Positions 25,942 to 37,289 are shown, counted from the first letter of the stretch. The stretch is DNA of 64,000 bases from CAWBLP01 sp963789495 (GCA_963789495.1 CAWBLP010000004.1:186001-250000), one strand, 5' to 3'. Program-made: numbers and translations. The notes: generated by a model from the sequence alone, not told the origin.

Positions 25942-26185
25942 CCTGTGCTCCTTGGGTTTGCGACGGATGCGTATGTGGCGGGCCGGCGCGGCGCGTTGAC
26001 GGCAGGATTGCTGCGACGATAAGGCGTTGTGTAACGGAGTGTGCGCGGGTGCGGGGCTGATCAAAGTCGCAGGGGTTCCCGCTTGGCCCGGTCGCTCCGC
26101 CACTGCGAAGAGCGAACTTTCCACGATGGCCCGTTGAGTGCGCATTCCCGCGTGAAACTCGCCCGATGGTGTTGAGGGCGGTGCC

Positions 26186-26548
26186 CTGATCCTGGAACAA
26201 ATTTGAATCTTTGTCGCCGTCACCGAACGTCAACACATGACGCAGGCACCGCGTGCTCTCAACCCCACGCAATCCGCCTCCAGTGCCGCGATCGCCGCAC
26301 TGGAGGCGCAGCACAGCATCCAGCTGTTCCATAGGATCGCCCGCGGCATCACGCTGAGCGAAGCGGGGCGGGTATTCCTGGGGGATGCGCAAGTCGTGCT
26401 GGCGTGGGCAGAGGCCTCGGAACTGGCGCTTGCCGAATTCGCCGGCCTGCCACGCCGGCGGTTGATCGGACAGGCCAAGCAGGATGCCTGTGGGTCGGGC
26501 CGGCCAGGACACGGGGTCATGCTGCTCCCACGCCGGACTGAGTATTGA
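26186..26548 (+). pseudogene. Remnant of a LysR-family regulator gene
   Basis: Read in one frame, the DNA gives LEQI, a stop (TGA near 26204), then IFVAVTERQHMTQAPRALNP, SAAIAALEAQHSIQLFHRI and ITLSEAGRVFLGDAQ. That is the LysR winged helix-turn-helix and the start of its linker. Where the family has LEQLRIFVAVAE there is a stop, the start codon is missing, and similarity ends near 26480, so the effector-binding domain is gone. An ATG at 26237 opens a 103-codon frame, but a product would lack the first helix. Confidence 0.8.
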
Positions 26549-26657
26549 TCCGCCGGGTGCTTGCGGGGCCGCGAGGCAACCCCCACCGCCTTCATCCTTC
26601 ATTATCCTGAGCCGGTCACAATGGCACCGGCTTCCGATGGCACAAGAGGTGACCACG

Positions 26658-27182
26658 ATGCAGGCGGTCGAGCACGGTGTGATCGTCGCGGACGACAGTG
26701 CGCTGGTGCGGGAGATCGTCCGCTCGCATCTGGAGCCGCGGTTCGGCAACGTCTACCTGGTCAAGAATGGGCTGGAGGCGGTGGAAACGGCGCGCGGCAT
26801 GCAAGCGAAGCTGGTTCTGCTGGATTACCGCATGCCCCGGCTGGACGGCATCGAGGCCTGTCGCGAAATTCGCCAGCTGACGCATTATGAAAAAATCCCG
26901 ATCGTCCTGCTGACGGCCTATGATGACCCCAAGGCGCGTCGGGATGCAGTGCGCGCAGGTGTAACGATGGTCGTCGCCAAGCCATTCACGCCGGATCAAT
27001 TGCTGGAAAGCGTGGTACCGCTGGTGCCCACCGCGCATGAGGCGGACCCGACCCAGCCCGGCCTGACCCAAAGCCGCGACCTGCTGAATGCACGTCGGCG
27101 GATCGAGGCGGCCGCGGATCAGCGGCGCTACAGTGGAATGGTCGAAAAGGCCGGACCCTTTCGCGATCCGTGGCGCCGCTGA
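26658..27182 (+). CDS. CheY-like response regulator
   Basis: The protein has 174 residues: one receiver domain (1-125) with acidic pair D12-D13, phosphoacceptor D56 (KLVLLDYRMPRLDG) and VVAKPF lysine near 106, followed by a 50-residue basic tail without a known output domain. The start at 26658 (MQAVEHGVIVADD) is preceded by AGAGGTG; an ATG at 26637 is an alternative. It converges on a hybrid kinase gene, and the two coding ends overlap by 55 bases on opposite strands. The two may work together. Confidence 0.88.
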   Translation: MQAVEHGVIVADDSALVREIVRSHLEPRFGNVYLVKNGLEAVETARGMQAKLVLLDYRMPRLDGIEACREIRQLTHYEKIPIVLLTAYDDPKARRDAVRAGVTMVVAKPFTPDQLLESVVPLVPTAHEADPTQPGLTQSRDLLNARRRIEAAADQRRYSGMVEKAGPFRDPWRR

Positions 27183-29735
27183 GACAGCATGTCGCTGGTC
27201 GCCGCAGCGATCCGGATCAACGCCTCGCGGCAGCTCGTGTTCATTTCGTCGCCGCAATCTAGCGCCTGCAGCAAAGCGCGCGCGGCCTTGGACAGCGGTG
27301 GCAATCCCAACTGACCGGCGTCCCCGGCAATGCGATGGGTCTGCTCTCGCAGGTCGTCGATGCTTGCTGTTGCGGCGGGATCGCGCAGCATGGCGAGCAG
27401 GGCCGCGAGTTCCTCGGCCAGCGCATCCAGATGGCGATCAGCATTGTCTCCGCCAATGGATGCCCGCACCTGCATCAGTGTCTCCAGATGCAGCAGCGGC
27501 GCATCGTCGGTGAGGTCAGGGGATGCGGGTTCGGCGGATCGGTCGGAGGATCCGTTCGCCCGCACCGCCCGCATGATCGCAGCAAGCAGCGTGGCGCGGT
27601 CATAGGGCTTCGGGACATAGGCATTGATGCCTGCCTCGCGCCATGACTCCCAGTGTCCGTCCAGCACCTGCGCCGTGACGGCAACCACCGGTGTGCGCCC
27701 GCGGCGGTCAGGCAAATCCCGCAGCCGGCGGCATGTCTCCAGCCCATCCATCTGGGCCATACGCAGGTCCATCAGCACAACGTCGAACTGCGCCTCGCGG
27801 ATCTGTCGCAAGGCTTGCATTCCGGAACTTGCCTCGGTCACTCGATGTCCTGCCAAGCGCAACATGCTCGCCGCAATGTCGCGGCTGGTGTCGGAATCGT
27901 CCACCACCAGAAGGTTGAGCGGCGTGTCGATCGGCGTGGGCGCGGGCGTCGTCGTTGGCGGTTGCAGTGGCTGGGCGGCGGACGGCGGAAGCTCCACCCA
28001 AAAAATACTGCCGCCGCTGGGATTCTCCTCATAACCGATCCGGCCGCTCAGGCCGGCCACCAGTTGTGCGGCGGTGGCCAGGCCGAGTTCGGAGCCTTCG
28101 ATGCCCATGGCCTCGGCACCCAGCCGGTCGAACGCGCGGAACAATCGGTCGCGCTGATCCGCCGGCACGCCAATCCCGCTATCGGCCACCGCGAACCGGA
28201 TGCCATCGACGCCGGCCGTCACGTAGAGCGTGACCGTCCCTTGGGCGGTGTATTTGACGGCATTGGCCAGTAGATTGCCGAGGATGACCCGAAGCCGCGT
28301 GGCATCGGTGGCGATGTCCTGGGGAAGTTCGTCCGCAACCTCGCAGACCAGCCGCAGCCCCTTTGCCCTCGCCGCCGCCTCAACCAGGGATCCGCATTGC
28401 GCGACCAAGGTGCGCAGGTCGGTGCGCGTCACCAGCAAGGCACCCTCCCTGGCCTCGGTCTTCGCGTAATCCAGCACGCGGTTCACCACATCTCGCAGAT
28501 ATTCACCGGCCTCGCGAATTGCCGCTACGCGGCGAGTTTGTTGCGGGTCCAAATCGCCTTCCAGCGTCAGCAGTTCGGCGTACCCCAGCATGCTGTTCAG
28601 CGGCATCCGGACTTCGTGGCTCATGGTTGCCAGGAAGCGGGTACGCACAGCGCAGGCGGCCTCGGCTTCTTCGACCGCCCTGGCGCGTAGCGCGGCGACC
28701 TGAGCCAATTCGATCGAGTCGCGACGAATGGTGACTTGCCCGGCTGCCTTGCCATCGACCGCCCAGGGCAGGCCGAGCAGCAGCAGGTTGAGCAGGCCAA
28801 GTGCGCCGACAATGAACAGCGGAGATATCGCTTTGCTGCGCCAGGCTGCATAGATGTCCTCATTGGCCAAGCCGACCACGACAACCAGAGGCAGGTCGCC
28901 GATCTGCTTGAACACCAGCCGGCGCTGGCGATGATCGATCGGGTCCATCACCTCGACCGGGATGCTCTCACGGACCCGCTCCGCTACGCTGCTGCGGTCA
29001 TTGCCGCGCAGCCGAAAGAACGGGGCATCCTGCGGCAGGATCCGTCCGATCTCGGCGGGCGCTGATGGTCGCTCCTGAAGGACCATGCCGTCATCGCGCA
29101 ACAACGCGATGGTGCCGTGTGGTCCCACCGACAAGCCGGCAAACAACTCGTGGAAATAGGCGAGCCGCAGGCTGCCCACCACCACGCCGGCAAAGCTGCC
29201 GTCCCGGTGGGTCATGCGGCGGCTGATCGACAGCGCCGCGGCCTGACCAGGCTGGGTGAGGAACGGGCGACCGATGTACAGGAGGTCCCGTGCATCGTGT
29301 CGCTGCGCGATGAAGTAGTCCCGGCCAGCATAGTTGCCGCTGCGCGGTGTGCGTGATTCTGAGTCTGCGATGACCTCGCCATGCTCATTGACTGCGTTGA
29401 TGAAACCGAAATGCCGAGCTGTGGTGGAATGGTCGAACAGGATCAGTTGACGAAGCTCGGGATCCAGGGCCATGACGCCGGGAGTTTGCAATCCGTGCAT
29501 CACCGCGCGCAGTGACAGATCGGTACAGTTCGAAGTTTCGTGCGATGTCCTGTTCCACTGCGGTGGCGACATTGAAGGCGTCATTGTCGGCCTTGCGCGT
29601 CGCGTCATCGCGCGCCGTCAGCAGCACCGCGATGCTGATTGCCATCAGGCACAGCGTCATGACATCACTCAGCACCAACACAGCGGTGGTACTGCGGATG
29701 CGAAGCCAGCGCTGTAGCGCGGTCGGCACTCTCAT
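27128..29735 (-). CDS. Hybrid sensor histidine kinase with receiver and Hpt domains; N-terminal frameshift near 29522
   Basis: The intact main frame (27128 to about 29520) encodes a periplasmic dCache-type sensor (FGFINAVNEHGEVIADSE and GRDYFIAQRHDARDL), a transmembrane helix (LFIVGALGLLNLLLLGLPW), HisKA (FLATMSHEVRMPLNSMLGY), HATPase_c, a receiver domain (FDVVLMDLRMAQMDGLETC) and a C-terminal Hpt domain (LREQTHRIAGDAGQLGL). The first 70 codons (from the ATG at 29735, RBS GAGGA, first transmembrane helix, RNFELY) lie in another frame. Removing one C in TACCGATCTG near 29522 joins them as RNFELYDLSLRAV, the expected family sequence. This is a sequencing error or a recent mutation. Confidence 0.88.
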
Positions 29736-29976
29736 GCGCCATTCCTCGGCCAGACGGTCAGGGTAGGCGCAAATTGCTAGAGAAAGGTTATCAGTCGGGC
29801 TGTTCCTGCTGGCGCGGCCCGGGTGACGCCGACCTCGACATCGGCGCGGCCGACCAGGCGAAGGGACAGGTGCCGCGGTGATGCGTGGCAGAACGGGTGG
29901 CATTGCGCCGGCGGGCGGTTGTCGCGGCGGCGCGCGTCGCCCACACTGCCCCTATCAGTTAGGGGGAGATCTCGCC

Positions 29977-30759
29977 ATGGAAGTCCGTCTCGACGGCCGC
30001 ACCGCCATCATAACCGGCGCCAGCAAGGGGCTTGGCCTGGCGATGGCCACCGAATTCGCCGCATCCGGCGCCAATGTCGCCCTCCTGGCGCGCCGGCCGG
30101 ACGTGCTGGAGGAGGCACAGGCGATCGCGTCAAGGAATGCCAGCGGAAAGGTCGCCACCTTCGTCTGCGACGTTGCGAAGGCGGCTGATATCCAGACCAC
30201 CTTCGATGCGGTTATCAAGACGTTTGGCCAGGTGGACATCCTGATCAACAACGCCGGCACGTCGCGCGCCATGCCGTCGACTCAGATCACCGACGAGATC
30301 TGGCAGGAGGACCTGGACCTCAAGCTGTTCGGCGCGATCCGGCTGGCCCGGCTGGTCTGGCCCGGCATGCAGGAGCGTAAATGGGGCCGCATCATCAACG
30401 TGCTGAACCTGGGCGCAAAGGCGCCGCGGGCGAACGGCGCACCCACCGCGGTGTCACGCGCCGCCGGCATGGCCTTCATGAAGGTGCTGGCCAATGAGGG
30501 AGCGCCACACGGCATCCTGGTGAACGGCATGCTGGTTGGCCTGATCGACTCCGACCAGCATGTGCGCCGTCACCAGCAGCAAGGCTCCAACGCATCCTAC
30601 GAAGACTTCCGCGCCAAGATGGGCGCCAATGTGCCGCTGGGCCGTATCGGCAAGGCCGAGGAGTTCGCTGCCATGGCATGCTTCCTGTGCTCCGACCTTG
30701 CTGGGTTCACAACGGGGACGGCGATCAACATGGATGGCGGTGCCAGCCCGGTGGTTTGA
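29977..30759 (+). CDS. SDR-family protein lacking the catalytic triad
   Basis: The protein has 260 residues with a Rossmann fold. The nucleotide-binding TGASKGLG (residues 13-20) and the NNAG motif (91-94) are intact. At the active site, however, the usual Ser, Tyr and Lys are replaced: N144 or L143 in IINVLNLGAK, T157 and R161 in APTAVSRAAGMAF. The C-terminal FTTGTAINMDGGASPVV is normal. The start at 29977 follows AGGGGGA. Such proteins still bind NAD(P) but are unlikely to act as classical dehydrogenases. The gene converges on ureG. Confidence 0.88.
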   Translation: MEVRLDGRTAIITGASKGLGLAMATEFAASGANVALLARRPDVLEEAQAIASRNASGKVATFVCDVAKAADIQTTFDAVIKTFGQVDILINNAGTSRAMPSTQITDEIWQEDLDLKLFGAIRLARLVWPGMQERKWGRIINVLNLGAKAPRANGAPTAVSRAAGMAFMKVLANEGAPHGILVNGMLVGLIDSDQHVRRHQQQGSNASYEDFRAKMGANVPLGRIGKAEEFAAMACFLCSDLAGFTTGTAINMDGGASPVV

Positions 30760-30782
30760 CGGACGCAGCGCCGGCTGTCGCT

Positions 30783-30827
30783 CTGGTGGGGCAAGCAAGC
30801 ATTGGGGCGTTGCCCGAACCCCACCAG
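30783..30827. terminator. Hairpin between convergent SDR and ureG genes
   Basis: CTGGTGGGG (30783-30791) pairs perfectly with CCCCACCAG (30819-30827). The loop contains a further GGGCAA/TTGCCC pair that could form an alternative stem. The position, between two convergent stops, fits a bidirectional terminator. Confidence 0.6.
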
Positions 30828-30832
30828 ATTGG

Positions 30833-31453
30833 CTAGCCCAGTCCACCCTGCTGCGCCACGAAGGTGGCGATCTCGATCACCCCTTGGCCGGCGCGGATAT
30901 TGGCGAACACGAACGGCCGAACGCCGCGCATCTTCTTCGCATCGCGGTCCATCACCTCCAGGCTCGCGCCGACGAACGGAGCCAGGTCAATCTTGTTGAT
31001 CACCAGCAGGTCGCTGCGTGTGATGCCCGGGCCGCCCTTGCGGGGGATCTTATCGCCGGCGGAGACGTCGATCACGTAGATCGTCAGGTCCGCGAGTTCC
31101 GGGCTGAAAGTTGCCGCCAGATTGTCGCCGCCACTTTCGATCAGGATCACATCAAGTGCCGGGAACCGCCGCTGCATCTCAGCGACCCCCGCCAGGTTGA
31201 TGGACGCGTCTTCACGGATCGCCGTGTGTGGGCAGCCACCGGTTTCGATGCCCATGATGCGCTCGGGCGGCAGCGAACCGGCACGGGTCAGGAACTCGGC
31301 GTCCTCCTTCGTGTAGATGTCGTTGGTGATGGCGGCAATGTCGTAGCGTGGCGAAAAATGCTTGCACAGCGCGTCCATCAGTGCGGTCTTGCCGGTGCCG
31401 ACCGGGCCGCCGATACCGATACGCAGTGGGCCGTGGGGGGATTTCGCGGTCAT
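30833..31453 (-). CDS. ureG: Urease accessory GTPase UreG
   Basis: UreG binds nickel and GTP and, with UreD and UreF, delivers nickel to the urease active site in the cytosol. It is 206 residues, the usual length. The P-loop GGPVGTGKTALM (15-26), the metal-binding GGCPHTAIRED (72-82) and the G-motif NKIDLAPFVG (near 150) are all present. It is the last gene of the urt-ure unit; its ATG at 31453 overlaps the ureF stop. Confidence 0.97.
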   Translation of the reverse strand: MTAKSPHGPLRIGIGGPVGTGKTALMDALCKHFSPRYDIAAITNDIYTKEDAEFLTRAGSLPPERIMGIETGGCPHTAIREDASINLAGVAEMQRRFPALDVILIESGGDNLAATFSPELADLTIYVIDVSAGDKIPRKGGPGITRSDLLVINKIDLAPFVGASLEVMDRDAKKMRGVRPFVFANIRAGQGVIEIATFVAQQGGLG

Positions 31454-32289
31454 GAGCGGAACAGCCTCGTGTATTGGGTTTCATGGCGTATGGCGGCCAG
31501 GTCGGAGCGGAACGCGCAGCCGCCGACATCGTCGAGCGTGGCGTTGCGTGTCGCATCGGCCAAGCGCAGCAAGGTGGATTCCAGCGCGGCGAGGACCCGC
31601 AACCCGGCGGTCTGTCCGAGCGGTATCAGGCGCACCGCGGCGGAGATCAGATTGCCGGTGAAGGCCTGCAGATAGGCGAGTGCGGCATCGTCCTCTGCGA
31701 TGCCATGCGCCCCGGCCAGCGCGCCCACCGCGATGGCGTAAGGAATGCGTATGGGCAGGTTCGGCTGGGGCCATGCCGACGCGGCGGCGACAAACGCGGT
31801 CCCCTGAGCCAGTGCTTCGGCTTGGCGTTCGCGCGATGGGGCCATGGCGGCGGCCAGTTCGGCGACTTCCGCCAAGGTCGCGGGATTTTCCGCGGCTCGG
31901 TGTGCGTGGCGCAGCAGGATTGTATCGCTGCGCCCAGCGCCGTGCTGCAGCAGGTTGGCAAGCCAGGTCTGCAACGTCGGGACGTCGGTGACGTCACCGG
32001 CTTCCACCGCCCATTCCAGGCCATGCGAATAGGCGTAAGCCCCGGTTGGGAAGGCGGGCGACATCCAGGCCAACAGTCGCAGCAGCGCGCGGCGATTGTC
32101 CGGCGTCGGAGAAGTATCGGCAGGAGCAGGGGTAGGGGCAGAAGTGGAGGTGGAATACTCCCCCTCGCCTTGCGGGAAGGGAGGGGTCATGTGGCAGTGA
32201 ACCTCGGGCGGTGGGGACTCCATTGAGCGCGCCCTCCCCCAACCTCCTCCCGCAAGGGGAGGGGGAGTATTCGGACCTGCCTTATCCAT
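31450..32289 (-). CDS. ureF: Urease accessory protein UreF with an extended N-terminus
   Basis: UreF links UreD to UreG during nickel insertion. The conserved core begins LLRLLAWMSPAFPTGAYAYS and ends at RLFRS. The frame from the ATG at 32289 gives 279 residues, about 40-50 more than usual. The extra part (PPPLAGGGWGRARS, then HMTPPFPQGEGEYS) is encoded by an inverted-repeat element at 32153-32272. The 32289 start overlaps the ureE stop by eight bases, which favours coupled translation; an ATG at 32190 inside the repeat would give a 246-residue protein of normal length. Which start is used is unresolved. Confidence 0.9.
   Translation of the reverse strand: MDKAGPNTPPPLAGGGWGRARSMESPPPEVHCHMTPPFPQGEGEYSTSTSAPTPAPADTSPTPDNRRALLRLLAWMSPAFPTGAYAYSHGLEWAVEAGDVTDVPTLQTWLANLLQHGAGRSDTILLRHAHRAAENPATLAEVAELAAAMAPSRERQAEALAQGTAFVAAASAWPQPNLPIRIPYAIAVGALAGAHGIAEDDAALAYLQAFTGNLISAAVRLIPLGQTAGLRVLAALESTLLRLADATRNATLDDVGGCAFRSDLAAIRHETQYTRLFRS
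32153..32272. repeat. Inverted-repeat element within the ureF 5' region
   Basis: The left arm 32153-32181 and the reverse complement of the right arm 32243-32272 share GAATACTCCCCCTC-N-CCTTGCGGGA and more. Such C-rich palindromic elements are usually intergenic dispersed repeats in Proteobacteria. Here the element is open in the ureF frame, and adds residues to the protein if the upstream start is used. Confidence 0.75.
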
Positions 32290-32752
32290 GATCGTGGTCG
32301 TTATGGTGGTGGTGATGGCCGCCCACGTATGCGCCGGATTCCGGATCGAACGGTGCATCGACCGCCTCCACGTGACCGCCGAGACCTTCCACCATCTCCT
32401 GGATCACGTGATCGGCACGGATGCGAATACGATCGGCGAGCAGCTGTACCGGCAGATGCCGATTGCCGAGGTGCCAGGCAATGCGCACCAGCTCACCCTC
32501 GTCATGCGCATGGATTTCCAGCAAAGGCTCCGGCCGCGCGCACACCCGGACGACACCGCCATCGTCCAGCGCAACGCCATCCCCGTCGCGCATGCGTACC
32601 GCCTGCGGCAGGTCGACCAGCACCTCTCTGCCGGCTTGTGTGGTCAGCACGATACGGCGGCGGTGTCGGTGATCGTAGTCGATCAGCACGCGATCGATTT
32701 CCGCTGCCGTGTTCCATGAGCCGGCTTGCAGCACCTGTTGGGCGCGAATCAT
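32282..32752 (-). CDS. ureE: Urease accessory protein UreE
   Basis: UreE is a nickel metallochaperone. It is 156 residues: an N-terminal peptide-binding domain (RVLIDYDHRHRRRIVLTT), the C-terminal metal-binding domain with AWHLGNRHLPVQLLADRIRI (about 92-111) and a histidine-rich tail, GGHHHHHNDHDHG, as the last 13 residues. The start at 32752 has AAGGA upstream; the longer frame to 32872 is not supported. The 180 bases between ureE and ureC may hold remnants of another gene. Confidence 0.95.
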   Translation of the reverse strand: MIRAQQVLQAGSWNTAAEIDRVLIDYDHRHRRRIVLTTQAGREVLVDLPQAVRMRDGDGVALDDGGVVRVCARPEPLLEIHAHDEGELVRIAWHLGNRHLPVQLLADRIRIRADHVIQEMVEGLGGHVEAVDAPFDPESGAYVGGHHHHHNDHDHG

Positions 32753-32932
32753 GTCGTGACGTCCTTTTTCAGGAACATGCTGGCGGATCGGTCGAAACTT
32801 GCTGATGCGGCGCTCGATCGCGGTAGCCACAGGAACGGTAGAGGCCGAGCGCCTGCAGCAGCGTGAACACATCGGATTGCATCGGCGTCTCTGCGGTGAT
32901 CGTCAGGCCAACGGGCGCGGCACGCGGCAAGA

Positions 32933-34641
<1,709 letters not shown>

Positions 34642-34642
<1 letters not shown>

Positions 34643-34950
34643 CAGTCGAGTGCTCCCATCACGTCGCCGCGGAACCCTTGCACGATGCGCTTGCCGCGAT
34701 AGGGGATCAGCGTCACGTCGCGAGTCTGTCCAGGTTCGAACCGCACCGCGGTGCCGGCGGCGATATCCAGCCGCTGGCCGCGCGCCGCGGCGCGATCGAA
34801 CGCCAGCGCGCGATTGGTTTCGGCGAAATGGTAGTGGCTGCCGACCTGGATCGGTCGGTCGCCGTTGTTGGCGACAGTCAGCGTCGTGCGCGCCAGGCCG
34901 GCGTTCAGTTCGATCTCGCCGTCGGCAGTAATGATTTCACCTGGAACCAT
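34642..34950 (-). CDS. ureB: Urease beta subunit
   Basis: This 102-residue structural subunit starts MVPGEIITADGEIELNAG and includes RPIQVGSHYHFAETNRAL and the GTAVRFEPGQTRDVTLIPY segment, all typical. Its stop overlaps the ureC start by one base. The start at 34950 matches the family; upstream residues do not. Intact. Confidence 0.96.
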
Positions 34951-34981
34951 GTCTTGTCCCTCACCCGAGGCGCTTGTTCGT

Positions 34982-35284
34982 TCAGCGGATCGGCTCATGC
35001 ACGGTAACCAGCTTCGTCCCATCGGGGAACGTGGCTTCCACCTGCACGTCGTGGATCATCTCGGCGATGCCGTCCATCACCTGGTCGCGGGTCAGCACCT
35101 GCGCGCCGGCCTCCATCAGATCCGCCACGCTGCGGCCGTCGCGCGCGCCTTCCACGACGAAATCGGTGATCAACGCCACCGCCTCCGGGTGGTTCAGCTT
35201 CACACCGCGTTCCAGTCGCCGGCGCGCCACCATGGCGGCCATGCTGATAAGCAGCTTGTCCTTCTCGCGCGGGGTCAGGTTCAT
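34982..35284 (-). CDS. ureA: Urease gamma subunit
   Basis: This 100-residue subunit begins MNLTPREKDKLLISMAAMVA and ends FPDGTKLVTVHEPIR, full length for the family. It is the first urease structural gene, 31 bases ahead of ureB. The 219 bases between it and ureD carry no recognisable gene. Intact. Confidence 0.96.
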   Translation of the reverse strand: MNLTPREKDKLLISMAAMVARRRLERGVKLNHPEAVALITDFVVEGARDGRSVADLMEAGAQVLTRDQVMDGIAEMIHDVQVEATFPDGTKLVTVHEPIR

Positions 35285-35503
35285 GCAGCGTTTCCTTGCT
35301 TTATCCAGCGCCGGTCGTTGTAATGGTGAAGCTCTGCGGCCGCGCCCACTGAAGTGTGACAGGGTGTGGTCCAGCACCATCGCGTCGCACCGGGTGAAGG
35401 CGCGGCATCCACAACTCTGCAGCGGACAGCAAGGAAAGCCGCCCATCAGCCGGCTTCTCAGATGACGGCAAAGCACAATCCGCTCGCAGCCTTCCGCGCA
35501 CCC

Positions 35504-36349
35504 TCAGCATTGCCACACCCGCGGCAACGGGCGCCCGCCGCGCAGCAGATGCAGCACCAGGATCACGATGCGCCGCAACACTGCGCCATCCGCCGCGAGG
35601 GCGCGCATCACCAGCATGCCGTCCCACGCACTGGCGCCGCATTCTCCCACCGCATCACCCAGCGCGGCACGCACCGCGTCCAGCGTGCCCTCTGCATCCG
35701 GCGCCACATGCACCAGCGTCGCCACAGCACGCGCACCGTTCGCGATCGGCTTGCGCTGCAGCACCGCGTCCACCTCGCCGTCCAGTCGCACTGCGTCGTG
35801 CAGCAGCAGACGTCCGGCACGCCGCACACTGATCCGGTCGCGCAGCCACGCGCGCTGCACCCGCTCGCCCATTGCGGCGCGGCCGAACACCAGAGTCTCA
35901 ACGCCCAGGAACCACGCCGATTCCGACAGCTCCACCTCCAGCCCGCGGTCCATCGCGCAGCCGTTGAACAAGATCGTCTCCTGTGGCAGCCATTCCGCTG
36001 CGGAATCATCCGCCACAGTGATCCGCGTACGCACCTGCGACGGCGCACTACCCGCCGATGTGCGATAGAATCGCTCTGCCGACTGCGCCGCGATGGTCGC
36101 CTGCGTGCCGGTCTGCATGGCAAACAGGCTGGTCAGCCGATCGCCGCCGGCGATGCCGCCGGAGGTGTTCAACGTCACCACATCCGCCCAGCCATCCACC
36201 ACCGGCCGCGGCAGCCGCGCCTTCAGACAGCCGGCCTGGCGCAACCCATCCAACACCGTCGCGTCGCCGCGCCGCTTCAGCGAAACAAGCAGCTCCCCGC
36301 GTGCCCGTTGCATGATTGGCGAATCGATCAGAGCGGCGGCGTCATACAT
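35504..36349 (-). CDS. ureD: Urease accessory protein UreD
   Basis: UreD (UreH) is the scaffold that holds urease apoprotein with UreF and UreG. It is 281 residues from the ATG at 36349 (MYDAAALIDSPIMQRARGEL). Family landmarks are QAGCLKARLPRPV (about 38-50), NTSGGIAGGDRL (62-73), AAEWLPQETILFNGCAMDR (near 120) and the end RPLPRVWQC. The frame continues upstream to 36631 without similarity. Intact. Confidence 0.94.
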   Translation of the reverse strand: MYDAAALIDSPIMQRARGELLVSLKRRGDATVLDGLRQAGCLKARLPRPVVDGWADVVTLNTSGGIAGGDRLTSLFAMQTGTQATIAAQSAERFYRTSAGSAPSQVRTRITVADDSAAEWLPQETILFNGCAMDRGLEVELSESAWFLGVETLVFGRAAMGERVQRAWLRDRISVRRAGRLLLHDAVRLDGEVDAVLQRKPIANGARAVATLVHVAPDAEGTLDAVRAALGDAVGECGASAWDGMLVMRALAADGAVLRRIVILVLHLLRGGRPLPRVWQC

Positions 36350-36593
36350 CGGTCTCGTCGCGCTCCTCTCCCGGTTCCGGCTTAGCCACGCGCGCCACCA
36401 TTGTTGGGCGGTGGAATGCGCAGGATCCAGCGCGATGCGGTCGCAACGCGCGGCACGCGTCCGAGGAACGTGCCGCAGCGACATCTGCTTGCCAGGAAAA
36501 ACCCTGTCAACCAGGCTGGCAAGAGGCAATGTCCGGTGGGCCAGATCGCGAACCGGAACCCAGGCCGGCACTGGTCCGCGGCGGGTCGAATGG

Positions 36594-37289
36594 TCAGACC
36601 GACAGGCGGCGGCGTACATCCGCTTCGTCAAGCTGGTCCCGCGGTCCCTCCAGCACGATTTCCCCTCGATCCATTACGGCGATGGTCTGAGCCAATTCCT
36701 GGGCGAAGTCGTAATATTGTTCGACCAGCAGGATCGCCATGTCTCCACGCGATCGCAGCAACGCAATCACCCGACCGATATCCTTGATGATGCTCGGCTG
36801 AATCCCCTCTGTCGGCTCATCCAGCACCAGTAGCCGCGGCTTCGTCACCAGCGCCCGCGCGATCGCGAGCTGCTGCTGCTGGCCACCGGACAGGTCACCG
36901 CCACGCCGGCGCAACATGGTTTTCAGCACCGGGAACAGCTCGAAAATCTCGTCCGGCACACGCCGCTCCCTCCGCGGCAGCACGGCGAACCCGGTCTCTA
37001 GATTTTCCCGCACCGTCAGCAGCGGAAAGATGTCGCGCCCCTGCGGCACCCAGGCAATGCCACGCCGCGCCCGGTCGTACAGCGCCAGCCGCGAGATGTC
37101 GGTGCCTTCCCAGCGGATCGCACCATTACTGATTGGATGGGCGCCGACGACGGCCCGCAACAGCGAGGTCTTACCCACCCCGTTGCGGCCCAGCAGACAG
37201 GTAACCGCGCCCGCTTCCGCGGTGATGGAAACCTGGCGCAATGCAATCGCCGCGCCGTAATGCAGGTTGACGTGATCGACTTGCAGCAT
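36594..37289 (-). CDS. urtE: Urea ABC transporter ATP-binding protein UrtE
   Basis: This 231-residue LivF-like ATPase powers urea import. Walker A is CLLGRNGVGKTSLL (about 32-45), the signature is GGDLSGGQQQQLAIAR (near 136), Walker B LLVLDEPTEGIQPSII. The MLQVDHVNLHYG start at 37289 and the sequence WVPQGRDIFPLLTVRENLETG are UrtE-like. It is followed by ureD. Confidence 0.95.
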   Translation of the reverse strand: MLQVDHVNLHYGAAIALRQVSITAEAGAVTCLLGRNGVGKTSLLRAVVGAHPISNGAIRWEGTDISRLALYDRARRGIAWVPQGRDIFPLLTVRENLETGFAVLPRRERRVPDEIFELFPVLKTMLRRRGGDLSGGQQQQLAIARALVTKPRLLVLDEPTEGIQPSIIKDIGRVIALLRSRGDMAILLVEQYYDFAQELAQTIAVMDRGEIVLEGPRDQLDEADVRRRLSV

